This document shows positions 38,594-46,830 of a DNA stretch of 64,000 nt, piece by piece. The DNA is from Pedobacter faecalis. Lineage in GTDB: Bacteria > Bacteroidota > Bacteroidia > Sphingobacteriales > Sphingobacteriaceae. Position numbers and translations under genes: made by a program. The DNA lies in contig NZ_JARXOW010000001.1 in the NCBI RefSeq assembly GCF_030182585.1, positions 496,001-560,000 of the forward strand, written 5' to 3'. The notes under the pieces are model-generated. The model was given only the letters and a program-made list of their open reading frames with translations. It was not told the DNA's origin and made no database searches. Each line of letters begins with the position of its first letter. Within the stretch, counting starts at the first letter, position 1.

Positions 38594-39952
38594 ATGAAAA
38601 AGAGACAGTTAGTAATGGTGGCTATGATGCTTGCAGGGAGTTTATCGGCCGTGCATGCGCAGGACGGGAAATGGCAGAAGCTTTTCAACGGGAAGGATTT
38701 AAATGGCTGGAAACAACTGAACGGGAAGGCGAAGTACCAGGTCGTAAAGGGAGAGATTGTTGGCACCACTGTTTCCAACGAACCGAACTCCTTTCTGGCA
38801 ACAGAAAAAGAATATGGTGATTTTATCCTTGAACTGGAACTGCTGGCCGACAACTCCATGAATTCCGGCATACAGGTGAGGAGCTTGAGCAAGGCTGATT
38901 ATCAGAATGGCCGGGTACATGGTTATCAGGTGGAAATTGATCCCTCCGATAGAAAATGGAGTGGCGGTATCTATGATGAAGGCAGACGAGGCTGGTTGTA
39001 TCCGATGGACATCAATCCGGCGGGGCAGGCTGCTTTTAAAAAGGGCCAGTGGAACAAGTATAGGATTGAATGTATAGGCTCATCGATCCGCACCTGGGTT
39101 AACGGCATACCGGCCGCGAGTTTGGTCGACAATATGACCCTGTCGGGATTCATTGCCCTGCAGGTACACAGCATCGGTAAAAGCGAGGTTCCCGGCAAGC
39201 AGATCAAGTGGAGGAACATCAGGATTCAGACGGGTAAGCTGACGCCTGCGGAAGCTGATGATACTTACGTTGTGAACATGATCCCGAACGATCTTTCTGC
39301 ACTGGAACAGGCTCAAGGTTACAGCCTGCTGTGGGACGGTAAGACCAGCAAAGGATGGGTTGGCGCCTATAAAGGTACTTTTCCTGAAAAAGGCTGGCTC
39401 ATACGCGATGGAGAACTTAGTGTGGAGAAATCAGATGGCGGCGAGTCGACCAACGGCGGAGATATTGTTACCGAGAAGCTGTATGGTGCATTTGAGCTGA
39501 AATTCGATTTCAGGCTTACTCAGGGCGCCAATAGCGGCGTGAAATATTTTGTGACGCTCTCTGAGGGCAACAAAGGCTCAGCAATAGGTATGGAGTACCA
39601 GATTCTGGATGATGAACGGCACCCGGACGCTAAGCTGGGTAAAAACGGCAATAGAACGCTTGGTTCTTTGTATGACCTTATAGCCAGTAAAAAGATACCG
39701 GCTTCTCAAAAGAAGATCGGCGAGTGGAATAAAGGCCTGATCAGGGTATATCCTGACAACCGCATCGAGTATTGGTTGAATGGCTTCAAAATCACTGAAT
39801 TTACACGCGGAACGCCCGAGTTTCTCGAGCTTGTTGCCGGTAGTAAGTACAAAGGATGGAAAGATTTTGGAATGGCACCTAAAGGCCGTATCCTTTTACA
39901 GGATCATGGCGACAGGGTTTCGTTCAGAAGTATAAAAATTAAAGAATTGTAA
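38594..39952 (+). CDS. Tandem DUF1080 protein (3-keto-glycoside lyase/hydrolase type)
   Basis: Secreted protein of 452 residues with a signal peptide (to V-H-A-Q) and two DUF1080 concanavalin-like domains, about 27-215 and 240-452. Each starts with the family motif L-F-N-G-K-D-L-N-G-W or L-W-D-G-K-T-S-K-G-W and has the F-E-L-K-F-D-F-R type strand and a N-S-G-[VI] turn. Members of this family cleave glycosides that have been oxidised at C3. The gene lies directly before a Gfo/Idh oxidoreductase of the kind proposed to make the 3-keto group. Confidence 0.85.
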   Translation: MKKRQLVMVAMMLAGSLSAVHAQDGKWQKLFNGKDLNGWKQLNGKAKYQVVKGEIVGTTVSNEPNSFLATEKEYGDFILELELLADNSMNSGIQVRSLSKADYQNGRVHGYQVEIDPSDRKWSGGIYDEGRRGWLYPMDINPAGQAAFKKGQWNKYRIECIGSSIRTWVNGIPAASLVDNMTLSGFIALQVHSIGKSEVPGKQIKWRNIRIQTGKLTPAEADDTYVVNMIPNDLSALEQAQGYSLLWDGKTSKGWVGAYKGTFPEKGWLIRDGELSVEKSDGGESTNGGDIVTEKLYGAFELKFDFRLTQGANSGVKYFVTLSEGNKGSAIGMEYQILDDERHPDAKLGKNGNRTLGSLYDLIASKKIPASQKKIGEWNKGLIRVYPDNRIEYWLNGFKITEFTRGTPEFLELVAGSKYKGWKDFGMAPKGRILLQDHGDRVSFRSIKIKEL

Positions 39953-39964
39953 TCTTATCAGACC

Positions 39965-41323
39965 ATGGAAGAATCCAGAAGAACATTTTTAAAACAGGCC
40001 GCTATCGCCGGTGCAGGTACATACCTGGGCACTATGGGGTTTTCGGCCAAAAGTTATGGCCGTATTATCGGGGCTAACGACCGGGTGCGTGTAGGCGTAG
40101 TAGGGTTTTCAGACCGGTTTAAGGACTCCCTCCTGCCGAGTTTTTTAAACCATCATAAAGAACTGAATTTCGACATTGTTGCCGTATCAGACCTATGGAA
40201 CTATCGCCGCGGACTTGGTGTAGATCATCTTAAGAACAAGTTTGGCCACGACATTACGGCTTGTCGCAACAATGAAGAGCTGTATGCGCTAAAAGATATC
40301 GATGCGGTAATCATCAGCACGGCGGATTTTCAGCATGCTCTTCACACCATTGAGGCAGTAACGGCCAAATGCGATGTGTACTGCGAAAAGCCTTTTGCGG
40401 AAACGATGGCTGATGCCCGGGCTGCCTTGAAAGCAGTGAAGGCTTCCAGACAGATCGTACAGATCGGATCACAGCGGAGAAGTGGCGGAAACTACGAGGC
40501 AGCTGCGCAGTTTGTGAAGGATGGCAAGTTTGGAGATATTACGATGGTTGAGCTGAGCTGGAACGTGAACCAGCCGGGCCGCTGGCGCCGACCTGCCTTA
40601 GTGGCCAGACTCAAGCAGGAAGATACCGACTGGAAGCGTTTTCTGCTCAACAGACCGTTTGAAGCCTGGGATCCGAGGAAATACCTGGAGTACCGCTTAT
40701 TCTGGCCGTATTCTTCAGGCATGCCTGGTCAGTGGATGTCGCACCAGATCGATACTGTACACTGGTTTACCGGACTGAAACATCCGAGAAGTGTGGTGGC
40801 CAACGGTGGTATCTATCAGTGGAAAGACGGACGCAGAAACTGGGACACGACCACAGCGGTGTTTGACTACGGCAAGCCAAACGATCCCAACAATGGTTTC
40901 CAGGTGGTGTTTACCTCGCGTATGCACAATGGCGACGAAAACCCAGCGGAAATTTACTACTCAAACGGCGGTGAGATGAACCTGATCACCAATATGGTAT
41001 CGCCTAAGGGTGGTTTGAGAGAGAATGCGGCAAAGGCTATGGACATGAAAGCGAATCTGCTGCCGGAGTTTAAGCTTACCGAGAATGTAGAGAAGGTGGC
41101 TGCATCTGCAAATACGGGAGGCGACAAACTCACCTCAGCGCATATGCGCAACTGGATGGAGTGTATCAGAAGCCGTAAGGAAACCAATGCTCCGGTAGAG
41201 GCGGGTTATTACCACTCGATTGCGAATATTATGACCAACGCGGCTGCGCGGACCGGCCAGAAGGCAACCTTCGACGAGAAAACACAGGAAGTGATGGTGG
41301 GCGGCAAGGTGTTTAAATACTAA
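39965..41323 (+). CDS. Gfo/Idh/MocA oxidoreductase with Tat signal
   Basis: 452-residue NAD(P)-type oxidoreductase exported folded through the Tat system: the N-terminus has E-S-R-R-T-F-L-K-Q followed by a hydrophobic stretch. The Rossmann start is R-V-R-V-G-V-V-G-F near residue 40, and the catalytic E-K-P motif is in Y-C-E-K-P-F-A near 140. The substrate domain holds G-Q-W-M-S-H-Q-I-D-T-V-H-W near 255. Tat export implies a tightly bound cofactor, so it may oxidise sugars at C3 in the periplasm and recycle the cofactor internally. It shares a bidirectional terminator with the convergent symporter gene. Confidence 0.9.
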   Translation: MEESRRTFLKQAAIAGAGTYLGTMGFSAKSYGRIIGANDRVRVGVVGFSDRFKDSLLPSFLNHHKELNFDIVAVSDLWNYRRGLGVDHLKNKFGHDITACRNNEELYALKDIDAVIISTADFQHALHTIEAVTAKCDVYCEKPFAETMADARAALKAVKASRQIVQIGSQRRSGGNYEAAAQFVKDGKFGDITMVELSWNVNQPGRWRRPALVARLKQEDTDWKRFLLNRPFEAWDPRKYLEYRLFWPYSSGMPGQWMSHQIDTVHWFTGLKHPRSVVANGGIYQWKDGRRNWDTTTAVFDYGKPNDPNNGFQVVFTSRMHNGDENPAEIYYSNGGEMNLITNMVSPKGGLRENAAKAMDMKANLLPEFKLTENVEKVAASANTGGDKLTSAHMRNWMECIRSRKETNAPVEAGYYHSIANIMTNAAARTGQKATFDEKTQEVMVGGKVFKY

Positions 41324-41345
41324 GCCCTCTTTACAATCCAATAAG

Positions 41346-41377
41346 AAAGCCCCGGCGAGATATCGCCGGGGCTTTTT
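41346..41377. terminator. Bidirectional terminator between oxidoreductase and symporter genes
   Basis: Perfect stem AAAGCCCCGGCGA/TCGCCGGGGCTTT with T run on the right and A run on the left. It lies in the 88-base convergent gap and can serve both genes. Confidence 0.9.
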
Positions 41378-41411
41378 GGTGTGTTATATTTTTCAATGAA
41401 AACTGGCCGAC

Positions 41412-43097
41412 TTACCAGTATGCCGAGTACAAGGCAACGAGCATAGCGATAATGATCAGCGAGCCTACTGCGAACGAAGTAGAAACACGGAACATCTTGG
41501 TGTCCACTTCGAGTCCGTTTGGTACAATACCCTTTTTGTTTTCATAGATGCTGATGAAATACATACCGATGATACACACAGCAAACACGATAAGCATCCG
41601 GTCCATAAACGGTATTTCATAGATGCCCGCAGAATTTGCAACAGCCCATCCGTATTCGTAGAGCGGCGACAAGTCCACCCATCCCGGAAGGAACTTAAGT
41701 ATAATGGATACGATAAAACCACCGATGGTAGCAAAAAGTGCGGCGTTTGATGTAGTCTTCTTCCAGAAGAATCCCAGGATGAACATGGCAAAAATACCTG
41801 GCGATACGAAACCGGTGTATTCCTGAATGTACTGGAACCCTTGTTTACCCTCTCCCATCAATGCATCACCAACGATGAGTGAGAGCAATACCGCCATCAG
41901 CATGGAAACAACAACACTGATCTTACCTACGTTAACCAGATTCTTCTCTGAAGCTTCCCTGTTGAACGCCTTCTGATAAATATCCAGTGTAAAGATGGTC
42001 GCGATACTGTTCGCTTTACCGGCAAGAGACGCCACAATAGCCGCTGTAAGCGCAGCAAATGACAAACCCTTTAATCCGGTTGGCAGCAAAGTAAGCAAGG
42101 CAGGATAAGCCTTATTTGGATCCTGCACGCCGGAGCCTGTCAACAGGTTATCAGGGCTGATTGCCGGAATATCGTTTTTGATGATATAGTAAACGGCAAT
42201 ACCCGGAATAACAACAATTACAGGCATCAGCATTTTTAGAAACGCGGCAAACAGCAAACCAGCACGCGCTGTAGGCAGAGATGCGCCTAAAGCTCTTTGT
42301 GTGATATACTGGTTACATCCCCAATAGCTCAGGTTGGCAATCCACATACCACCGATCAGTACGCTCAGTCCCGGAAGATCCATGTAATTCGGATTATCTT
42401 TCTCAAAGATCAGGTGGAAGTGCTCAGATGCCCCGTCGGTAAGGATATCAAAACCTTTAACGACGCCTTGCTGACCAGAAATGATGTTTAATGCAATATA
42501 AGTAGCTACCAAACCGCCCAGCACCAGGAAGAATACCTGGATAACATCGGTATAACCGATTACCTTCATACCACCCAGCGTAATAAAAATAGCAAACAAC
42601 GCCAGGCCCAGAATACAAAGCGTAATGTCGATACCCGAAATACCACTAATGGCAAGCGCGCCCAGGTAAAGGATCGACATCAGGTTAACCACGATATACA
42701 GCATCAGCCAGAACACAGCCATAATCATCGCAACGGTTGAGTTGTAGCGCTGATTGAGGAACTGGGGCATGGTAAATATCTTGTTCTTCAGATACACCGG
42801 CATGAAAAATACAGCTACGATAATAAGGGTAGCGGCAGCCATCCATTCGTATGCAGAAATGGCGAGTCCGAGCTTAAAGCCCGATCCGCTCATACCGATC
42901 ATTTGCTCTGCAGAAATATTTGAGGCGATAAGTGAGGCACCAATAGCCCACCAGGTCAGTGAACCCTCAGCCAGGAAGTAATCTTTAGAGTCGCTGGTGG
43001 CCGACTTCTTTTTGTAATAAATCCACAAGCCGTAGGCGGAAACGATTATAAAATAGATAAAAAATACAATGTAATCGCTAGTTTCGAGTCTATTCAT
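41412..43097 (-). CDS. Sodium/solute symporter (SSS family)
   Basis: 561-residue polytopic protein with about 14 membrane helices, of the sodium:solute symporter family that imports sugars such as glucose, galactose or myo-inositol, among others. The G-[AS]-S-L-I-A-S-N-I-S-A-E-Q start of the core near residue 56 and the N-L-S-Y-W-G-C-N-Q-Y segment near 260 are typical of the sugar-importing (SGLT-like) members. It lies between the oxidoreductase unit and the haem-linked dehydrogenase genes, so it probably imports the processed sugar. The true substrate is not determinable. Confidence 0.92.
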   Translation of the reverse strand: MNRLETSDYIVFFIYFIIVSAYGLWIYYKKKSATSDSKDYFLAEGSLTWWAIGASLIASNISAEQMIGMSGSGFKLGLAISAYEWMAAATLIIVAVFFMPVYLKNKIFTMPQFLNQRYNSTVAMIMAVFWLMLYIVVNLMSILYLGALAISGISGIDITLCILGLALFAIFITLGGMKVIGYTDVIQVFFLVLGGLVATYIALNIISGQQGVVKGFDILTDGASEHFHLIFEKDNPNYMDLPGLSVLIGGMWIANLSYWGCNQYITQRALGASLPTARAGLLFAAFLKMLMPVIVVIPGIAVYYIIKNDIPAISPDNLLTGSGVQDPNKAYPALLTLLPTGLKGLSFAALTAAIVASLAGKANSIATIFTLDIYQKAFNREASEKNLVNVGKISVVVSMLMAVLLSLIVGDALMGEGKQGFQYIQEYTGFVSPGIFAMFILGFFWKKTTSNAALFATIGGFIVSIILKFLPGWVDLSPLYEYGWAVANSAGIYEIPFMDRMLIVFAVCIIGMYFISIYENKKGIVPNGLEVDTKMFRVSTSFAVGSLIIIAMLVALYSAYW

Positions 43098-43130
43098 TGT
43101 TTATGCTTGGTTAAAATGAAGCGCTAAAAT

Positions 43131-43181
43131 AAAAAAATATTCGGCATATATAACTAAAAGTCACACGTGCCGAATATTTTT
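43131..43181 (-). terminator. Terminator of the DUF1080-cytochrome unit
   Basis: Perfect arms AAATATTCGGCA and TGCCGAATATTT around a 21-base loop, with A and T runs outside. It lies between the end of the cytochrome-linked gene and the start of the symporter gene. Confidence 0.65.
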
Positions 43182-43201
43182 AATTCAGGAGAGCAAAAAT
43201 G

Positions 43202-45157
43202 CTATTTATTCAGAGAGTTGATCCAGGCGGCGATTTTCAGACCGTCTGCCTTTTTAACCTGCGGCATTGGCGGCATTTCGGTTGAATAGCCTGGCCAGTT
43301 CTCAGGTTTCGGATTGTGGATCAGTTCCACGATTTTCTCCGGCGAATATTTGCGTTTAGCGATATCTACGAAAGCCGGCCCAATCTGACGTTTGGTTGGG
43401 TTGTGACAAGCTGTACAAGTATAGCTTGTCAGCAAACCTTTTACCTGGTTGTACGTAGGCGCTTCGGCTTTAGCGGTAGTAATCACTTTCTGTGCAGTCT
43501 TTTTAGCTTCAGGTGCATTTTTGCCAGGAGCTTTGATCGGCGCCGGAGCCTTCGCAGGCGCAGCGGCTGAATTTCTGGTGCTTACTTCGCTCATAGACAG
43601 CTTAGCGTTGGTAGGGATGCTGTTCAGCGTATAGTATCCAATTGGATGCATCAACGCAGCTCCACCCTCCTGGGCACGTACGCCCTCTACCATGATGGTA
43701 TGGATGTAATACTGACGCAGATTATCTACAATAATTCTGGCACGAAGACCATCGGCCGAAACTTTTACACCTCTAACTTTAAGTGTCTCTTTGTTTACCG
43801 GTGGCGAACCATAAACAGGCTGATATTTGTACAGGTAGCTTTCAACATCATAAGAAGCAAGATCCTCAGCTGTTTTTCTATCAACTGGCTTGGTGAACTC
43901 AATTTCAAAACCGTCAGACATGGCGCGGATAGCACGCATCTCGAAAGGTGTTTTGCTATTGTCGTAAACCAAACGCTCAAGGCCTTCATTGGCATCACCT
44001 GCTGATCCCCATCCGCGGTTGGTTTCACCAACGAACAATGAACCATCCTGTGCCCAAGCCATTCTAAGTACACCTGAGCGGAAACCACTGCGGAACATGA
44101 AAGAAGCACCTTGCTCTACCCCGTTCACTGTTTCAAGGAAAACCCTTGAAATAATACTCATACCCTGATCACCGATCAAAAGCTGACCGGCAAACGGTCC
44201 GAAAGTATTCGCAGGAATTTTAACCGGCTCAGAAGTTGAGATACCCAGGATACCATAAGGCAACCATACCGATGGAAGTCTTAACTCAGGGAAATCTTTC
44301 TTCATTTCGTAAAGCAGCTTATATTGCTCATCTACACGGTTTTCAGGCTTAACCATCCTACCCTGATCATTTCTAACCCTTCTCTCATCAATTTTGGAAC
44401 GGAAATATTCTTCAGTCATTTTGATTGGGGAATCAGATCTGCCAGTCCAGCGCAATCCAGCAGGGTGACCTAAGAAGTCGCCCTTGTTAACCTGCCAGAT
44501 AGCACCAGAACCGAACCAGTCGCCCTGGTTGTCAGTATAATAAAGCTGACCATCGATAACGTTTGGTCCCGCAGGTGAACGCTGACCGGTAGCCCAAGGC
44601 TCCATTTTACCATCTTCAGTAATTTTCATGGTCCAGCCACGCATCGGCACACGGCTCTCGCCTCTCCACCATTCTTCGTCACCAAACGCAACGTTGCCAG
44701 TCACAAAGAAGGAACCATCAGGTGCGATCTTAGGACCAAAGCTATACTCATGGTAGTGTCCGCTTAGCGGCCAGGCGTAAACAGTTTCATAGACCTCAGC
44801 TTTACCGTCGCCATTTCTGTCGATCAGTTTAGTAAGCTCACCACGCTGTGCACAATACAAAGCACCGTCTTTGTAAGCAAGACCAAGAATTTCGTGCAGA
44901 CCAGAAGCAAACTTGCGGAAATATGGTCTGTTGCTGGTTGGGTTCTCTACGATATACACATCGCCACGTCTTGTAGAAATAGCGAGGTCGCCATTAGGCA
45001 TAGTTACCAAACCACCCACTTCCAATATATTTCCTTCCGGAACCCTTACCTTTTGTATTTTGTAGTAATCTTCTTCTTTTTGCGTCTCCTGTGCATAACC
45101 CACGGAGAAGCTGAAACTTAATGCCAGCAGTGCCAGCGTCTTAAAAGTATATTTCAT
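43202..45157 (-). CDS. Beta-propeller dehydrogenase-like protein with C-terminal cytochrome c
   Basis: Periplasmic protein of 651 residues: signal peptide (to V-G-Y-A-Q), a large beta-propeller of the sugar-dehydrogenase type (about 25-400; repeated G-x-L-x-V/I strands, N-G-D-G-K-A-E-V near 113), an Ig-like region to about 530, a linker rich in Ala and Pro, and a class I cytochrome c domain with C-T-A-C-H near residue 570 and the distal Met in M-P-P-M. It is 12 bases downstream of the second DUF1080 gene. It probably oxidises a sugar or polyol and passes electrons to its own haem. PQQ as cofactor is likely but not proved. Confidence 0.85.
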   Translation of the reverse strand: MKYTFKTLALLALSFSFSVGYAQETQKEEDYYKIQKVRVPEGNILEVGGLVTMPNGDLAISTRRGDVYIVENPTSNRPYFRKFASGLHEILGLAYKDGALYCAQRGELTKLIDRNGDGKAEVYETVYAWPLSGHYHEYSFGPKIAPDGSFFVTGNVAFGDEEWWRGESRVPMRGWTMKITEDGKMEPWATGQRSPAGPNVIDGQLYYTDNQGDWFGSGAIWQVNKGDFLGHPAGLRWTGRSDSPIKMTEEYFRSKIDERRVRNDQGRMVKPENRVDEQYKLLYEMKKDFPELRLPSVWLPYGILGISTSEPVKIPANTFGPFAGQLLIGDQGMSIISRVFLETVNGVEQGASFMFRSGFRSGVLRMAWAQDGSLFVGETNRGWGSAGDANEGLERLVYDNSKTPFEMRAIRAMSDGFEIEFTKPVDRKTAEDLASYDVESYLYKYQPVYGSPPVNKETLKVRGVKVSADGLRARIIVDNLRQYYIHTIMVEGVRAQEGGAALMHPIGYYTLNSIPTNAKLSMSEVSTRNSAAAPAKAPAPIKAPGKNAPEAKKTAQKVITTAKAEAPTYNQVKGLLTSYTCTACHNPTKRQIGPAFVDIAKRKYSPEKIVELIHNPKPENWPGYSTEMPPMPQVKKADGLKIAAWINSLNK

Positions 45158-45169
45158 TATCTAACCCTT

Positions 45170-46603
45170 TTAAAATAATATAGAATAGCTAAGCTTACCA
45201 TTCACAGGAGCTATTAATTGCTTCGTACCGTTTGCATCTTTAACCATTGGCTTCATCTTGCTGTCGCTGAACTTGATGTAGTACGACTGGCCATCGATCA
45301 GGTATAACCCCTTGCCCAGGTCTTCAATAGCAGAACCAGAAGCGATCATGTGATAGATGTTGGAAACCGGTTGCTCCAGGGTGATTTCTCTTGTTAAACC
45401 CTGACCATTCTCATTGGCGCGGATAGCGTCTTTAACGCGGGTACCATACATCTTGTAAACAAAAGTAGGACGATCGTTACCATCAAGCTCATAGCCTTTA
45501 GTCTGGAAGCCAGTGCCGGTAGTGTCGTTCAACCAGCTGTCTTGTGCGCTCAACAATTTTGCAAGCGCAGGAACAGGCTTCTTAGTGAAAGTAGTTACCG
45601 TACCGCGGGGGCGTGAAGTTCCATTACCTCTTTCGTGCCACATTGGGGTTGCATCTACGAATTCACCATGCCATGCGTGGAACAACACACCATTATCAAG
45701 GTCATATCCGTAATGTACTTCTTCCGGGCTGGAAACAGAGATCGCATGAACAACCTTAATACCACCAGCGATGTCCACGAAACTGCGGATAAGCGGGTTA
45801 TTTGCCGGATCTACATAGATCGGGTCAGCACTGTTCTCCCGCTGCCTGATGGCCGACTGCGCATCTGCAGGAAGTTTCGATATTTTAATGTTTCTGAAGG
45901 CCACAGCACCATGATCGCCCTGCAAGCGAAGCGGACCTACTGCACGCTCACCGCCATTGGCACCACGGGTAACACCAAACAGTTCCACGTTATCGTGAAT
46001 AAGCACGCCGTTTAGTTCTACGGCAACCATTCTTGCATTCTGAACTTTCTTGCCAGAGCCGTCAAATCTTGGTGCCCTGAATGCAATTCTCATTTTTTGC
46101 CACAATCCAGGTGCTTTAGACGCATTCTGACGTGGCGCATAACCGTCGTAGCCTTTCTGGCCTTCTGGTCTTGAATCATCCCAGCGCTGGTAGATACCAC
46201 CGTTGTTAGATGCCTTAGGGTTTTTAAGTCCCCACGCGTCTTCCAACTGGATTTCATAAACACCTTGCAGGTAAATACCAGAGTTACCGCCTTTTGCAAG
46301 CAAGTACTCCAGTTCAAGTATCATATCACCATGTTCGGCAACGGTATACAGGTCCCTGCCTGCATTCTTTTTAGGGATGCTTACTAAAACGCCGCTACCC
46401 TTTGCGACTTTTAACACATCTTGTTGGTCAAGATTAGCCGTAACCCCTCCGGCAATTGACCAGGTTGGACCCGGATCTTTGAATGCCGAAAGATCGTTCA
46501 GGCTGATTTCCGACTGATCAGTTAGCTGCTGACCAGCCACAAGTGAAGTGCCCAACAGCCAGACAAGAGCCGTTGTTCCAAACCTTAAGTAATTAAGTTT
46601 CAT
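45170..46603 (-). CDS. DUF1080 protein with unknown C-terminal domain
   Basis: 477-residue secreted protein with a signal peptide (to V-A-G-Q). Residues about 35-250 form a DUF1080/lamin-G-like domain (D-M-I-L-E-L-E-Y-L near 93 and N-S-G-I-Y-L-Q-G-V-Y-E-I-Q near 105). Residues about 265-477 are a second domain that I do not recognise, with H-Y-G-Y-D-L-D-N-G and H-A-W-H-G-E-F-V-D near 310. It is co-transcribed with the cytochrome-fused propeller gene that follows by 12 bases, so a two-protein complex or pathway step is likely. Confidence 0.8.
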   Translation of the reverse strand: MKLNYLRFGTTALVWLLGTSLVAGQQLTDQSEISLNDLSAFKDPGPTWSIAGGVTANLDQQDVLKVAKGSGVLVSIPKKNAGRDLYTVAEHGDMILELEYLLAKGGNSGIYLQGVYEIQLEDAWGLKNPKASNNGGIYQRWDDSRPEGQKGYDGYAPRQNASKAPGLWQKMRIAFRAPRFDGSGKKVQNARMVAVELNGVLIHDNVELFGVTRGANGGERAVGPLRLQGDHGAVAFRNIKISKLPADAQSAIRQRENSADPIYVDPANNPLIRSFVDIAGGIKVVHAISVSSPEEVHYGYDLDNGVLFHAWHGEFVDATPMWHERGNGTSRPRGTVTTFTKKPVPALAKLLSAQDSWLNDTTGTGFQTKGYELDGNDRPTFVYKMYGTRVKDAIRANENGQGLTREITLEQPVSNIYHMIASGSAIEDLGKGLYLIDGQSYYIKFSDSKMKPMVKDANGTKQLIAPVNGKLSYSILF

Positions 46604-46778
46604 GTTGTGGTTTTTGGTTAAAAAAAATTAAAAGTAACTATTTTCTCATGCGATTAAAAGATTCGCAAAATAATGATTTTGTTACAATAATCAATACCTG
46701 CTGATAATGAACAAATAAAGCTTAATAGATAGCTAAAACTATTTAATACCTATTGTTAGGAAATGGCACTCAAAGCTG

Positions 46779-46786
46779 TATTTTTG
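46779..46786 (+). promoter_or_regulatory. -7 element TATTTTTG of the PKD-cytochrome dehydrogenase
   Basis: TAnnTTTG match 44 bases before the ATG at 46831, in the 227-base divergent spacer shared with the DUF1080 gene. No equally good element was found for the minus-strand unit. Confidence 0.45.
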
Positions 46787-46830
46787 GTTTTATACATACA
46801 CTTGAATAATCAGGACAACCAATAAACCAA

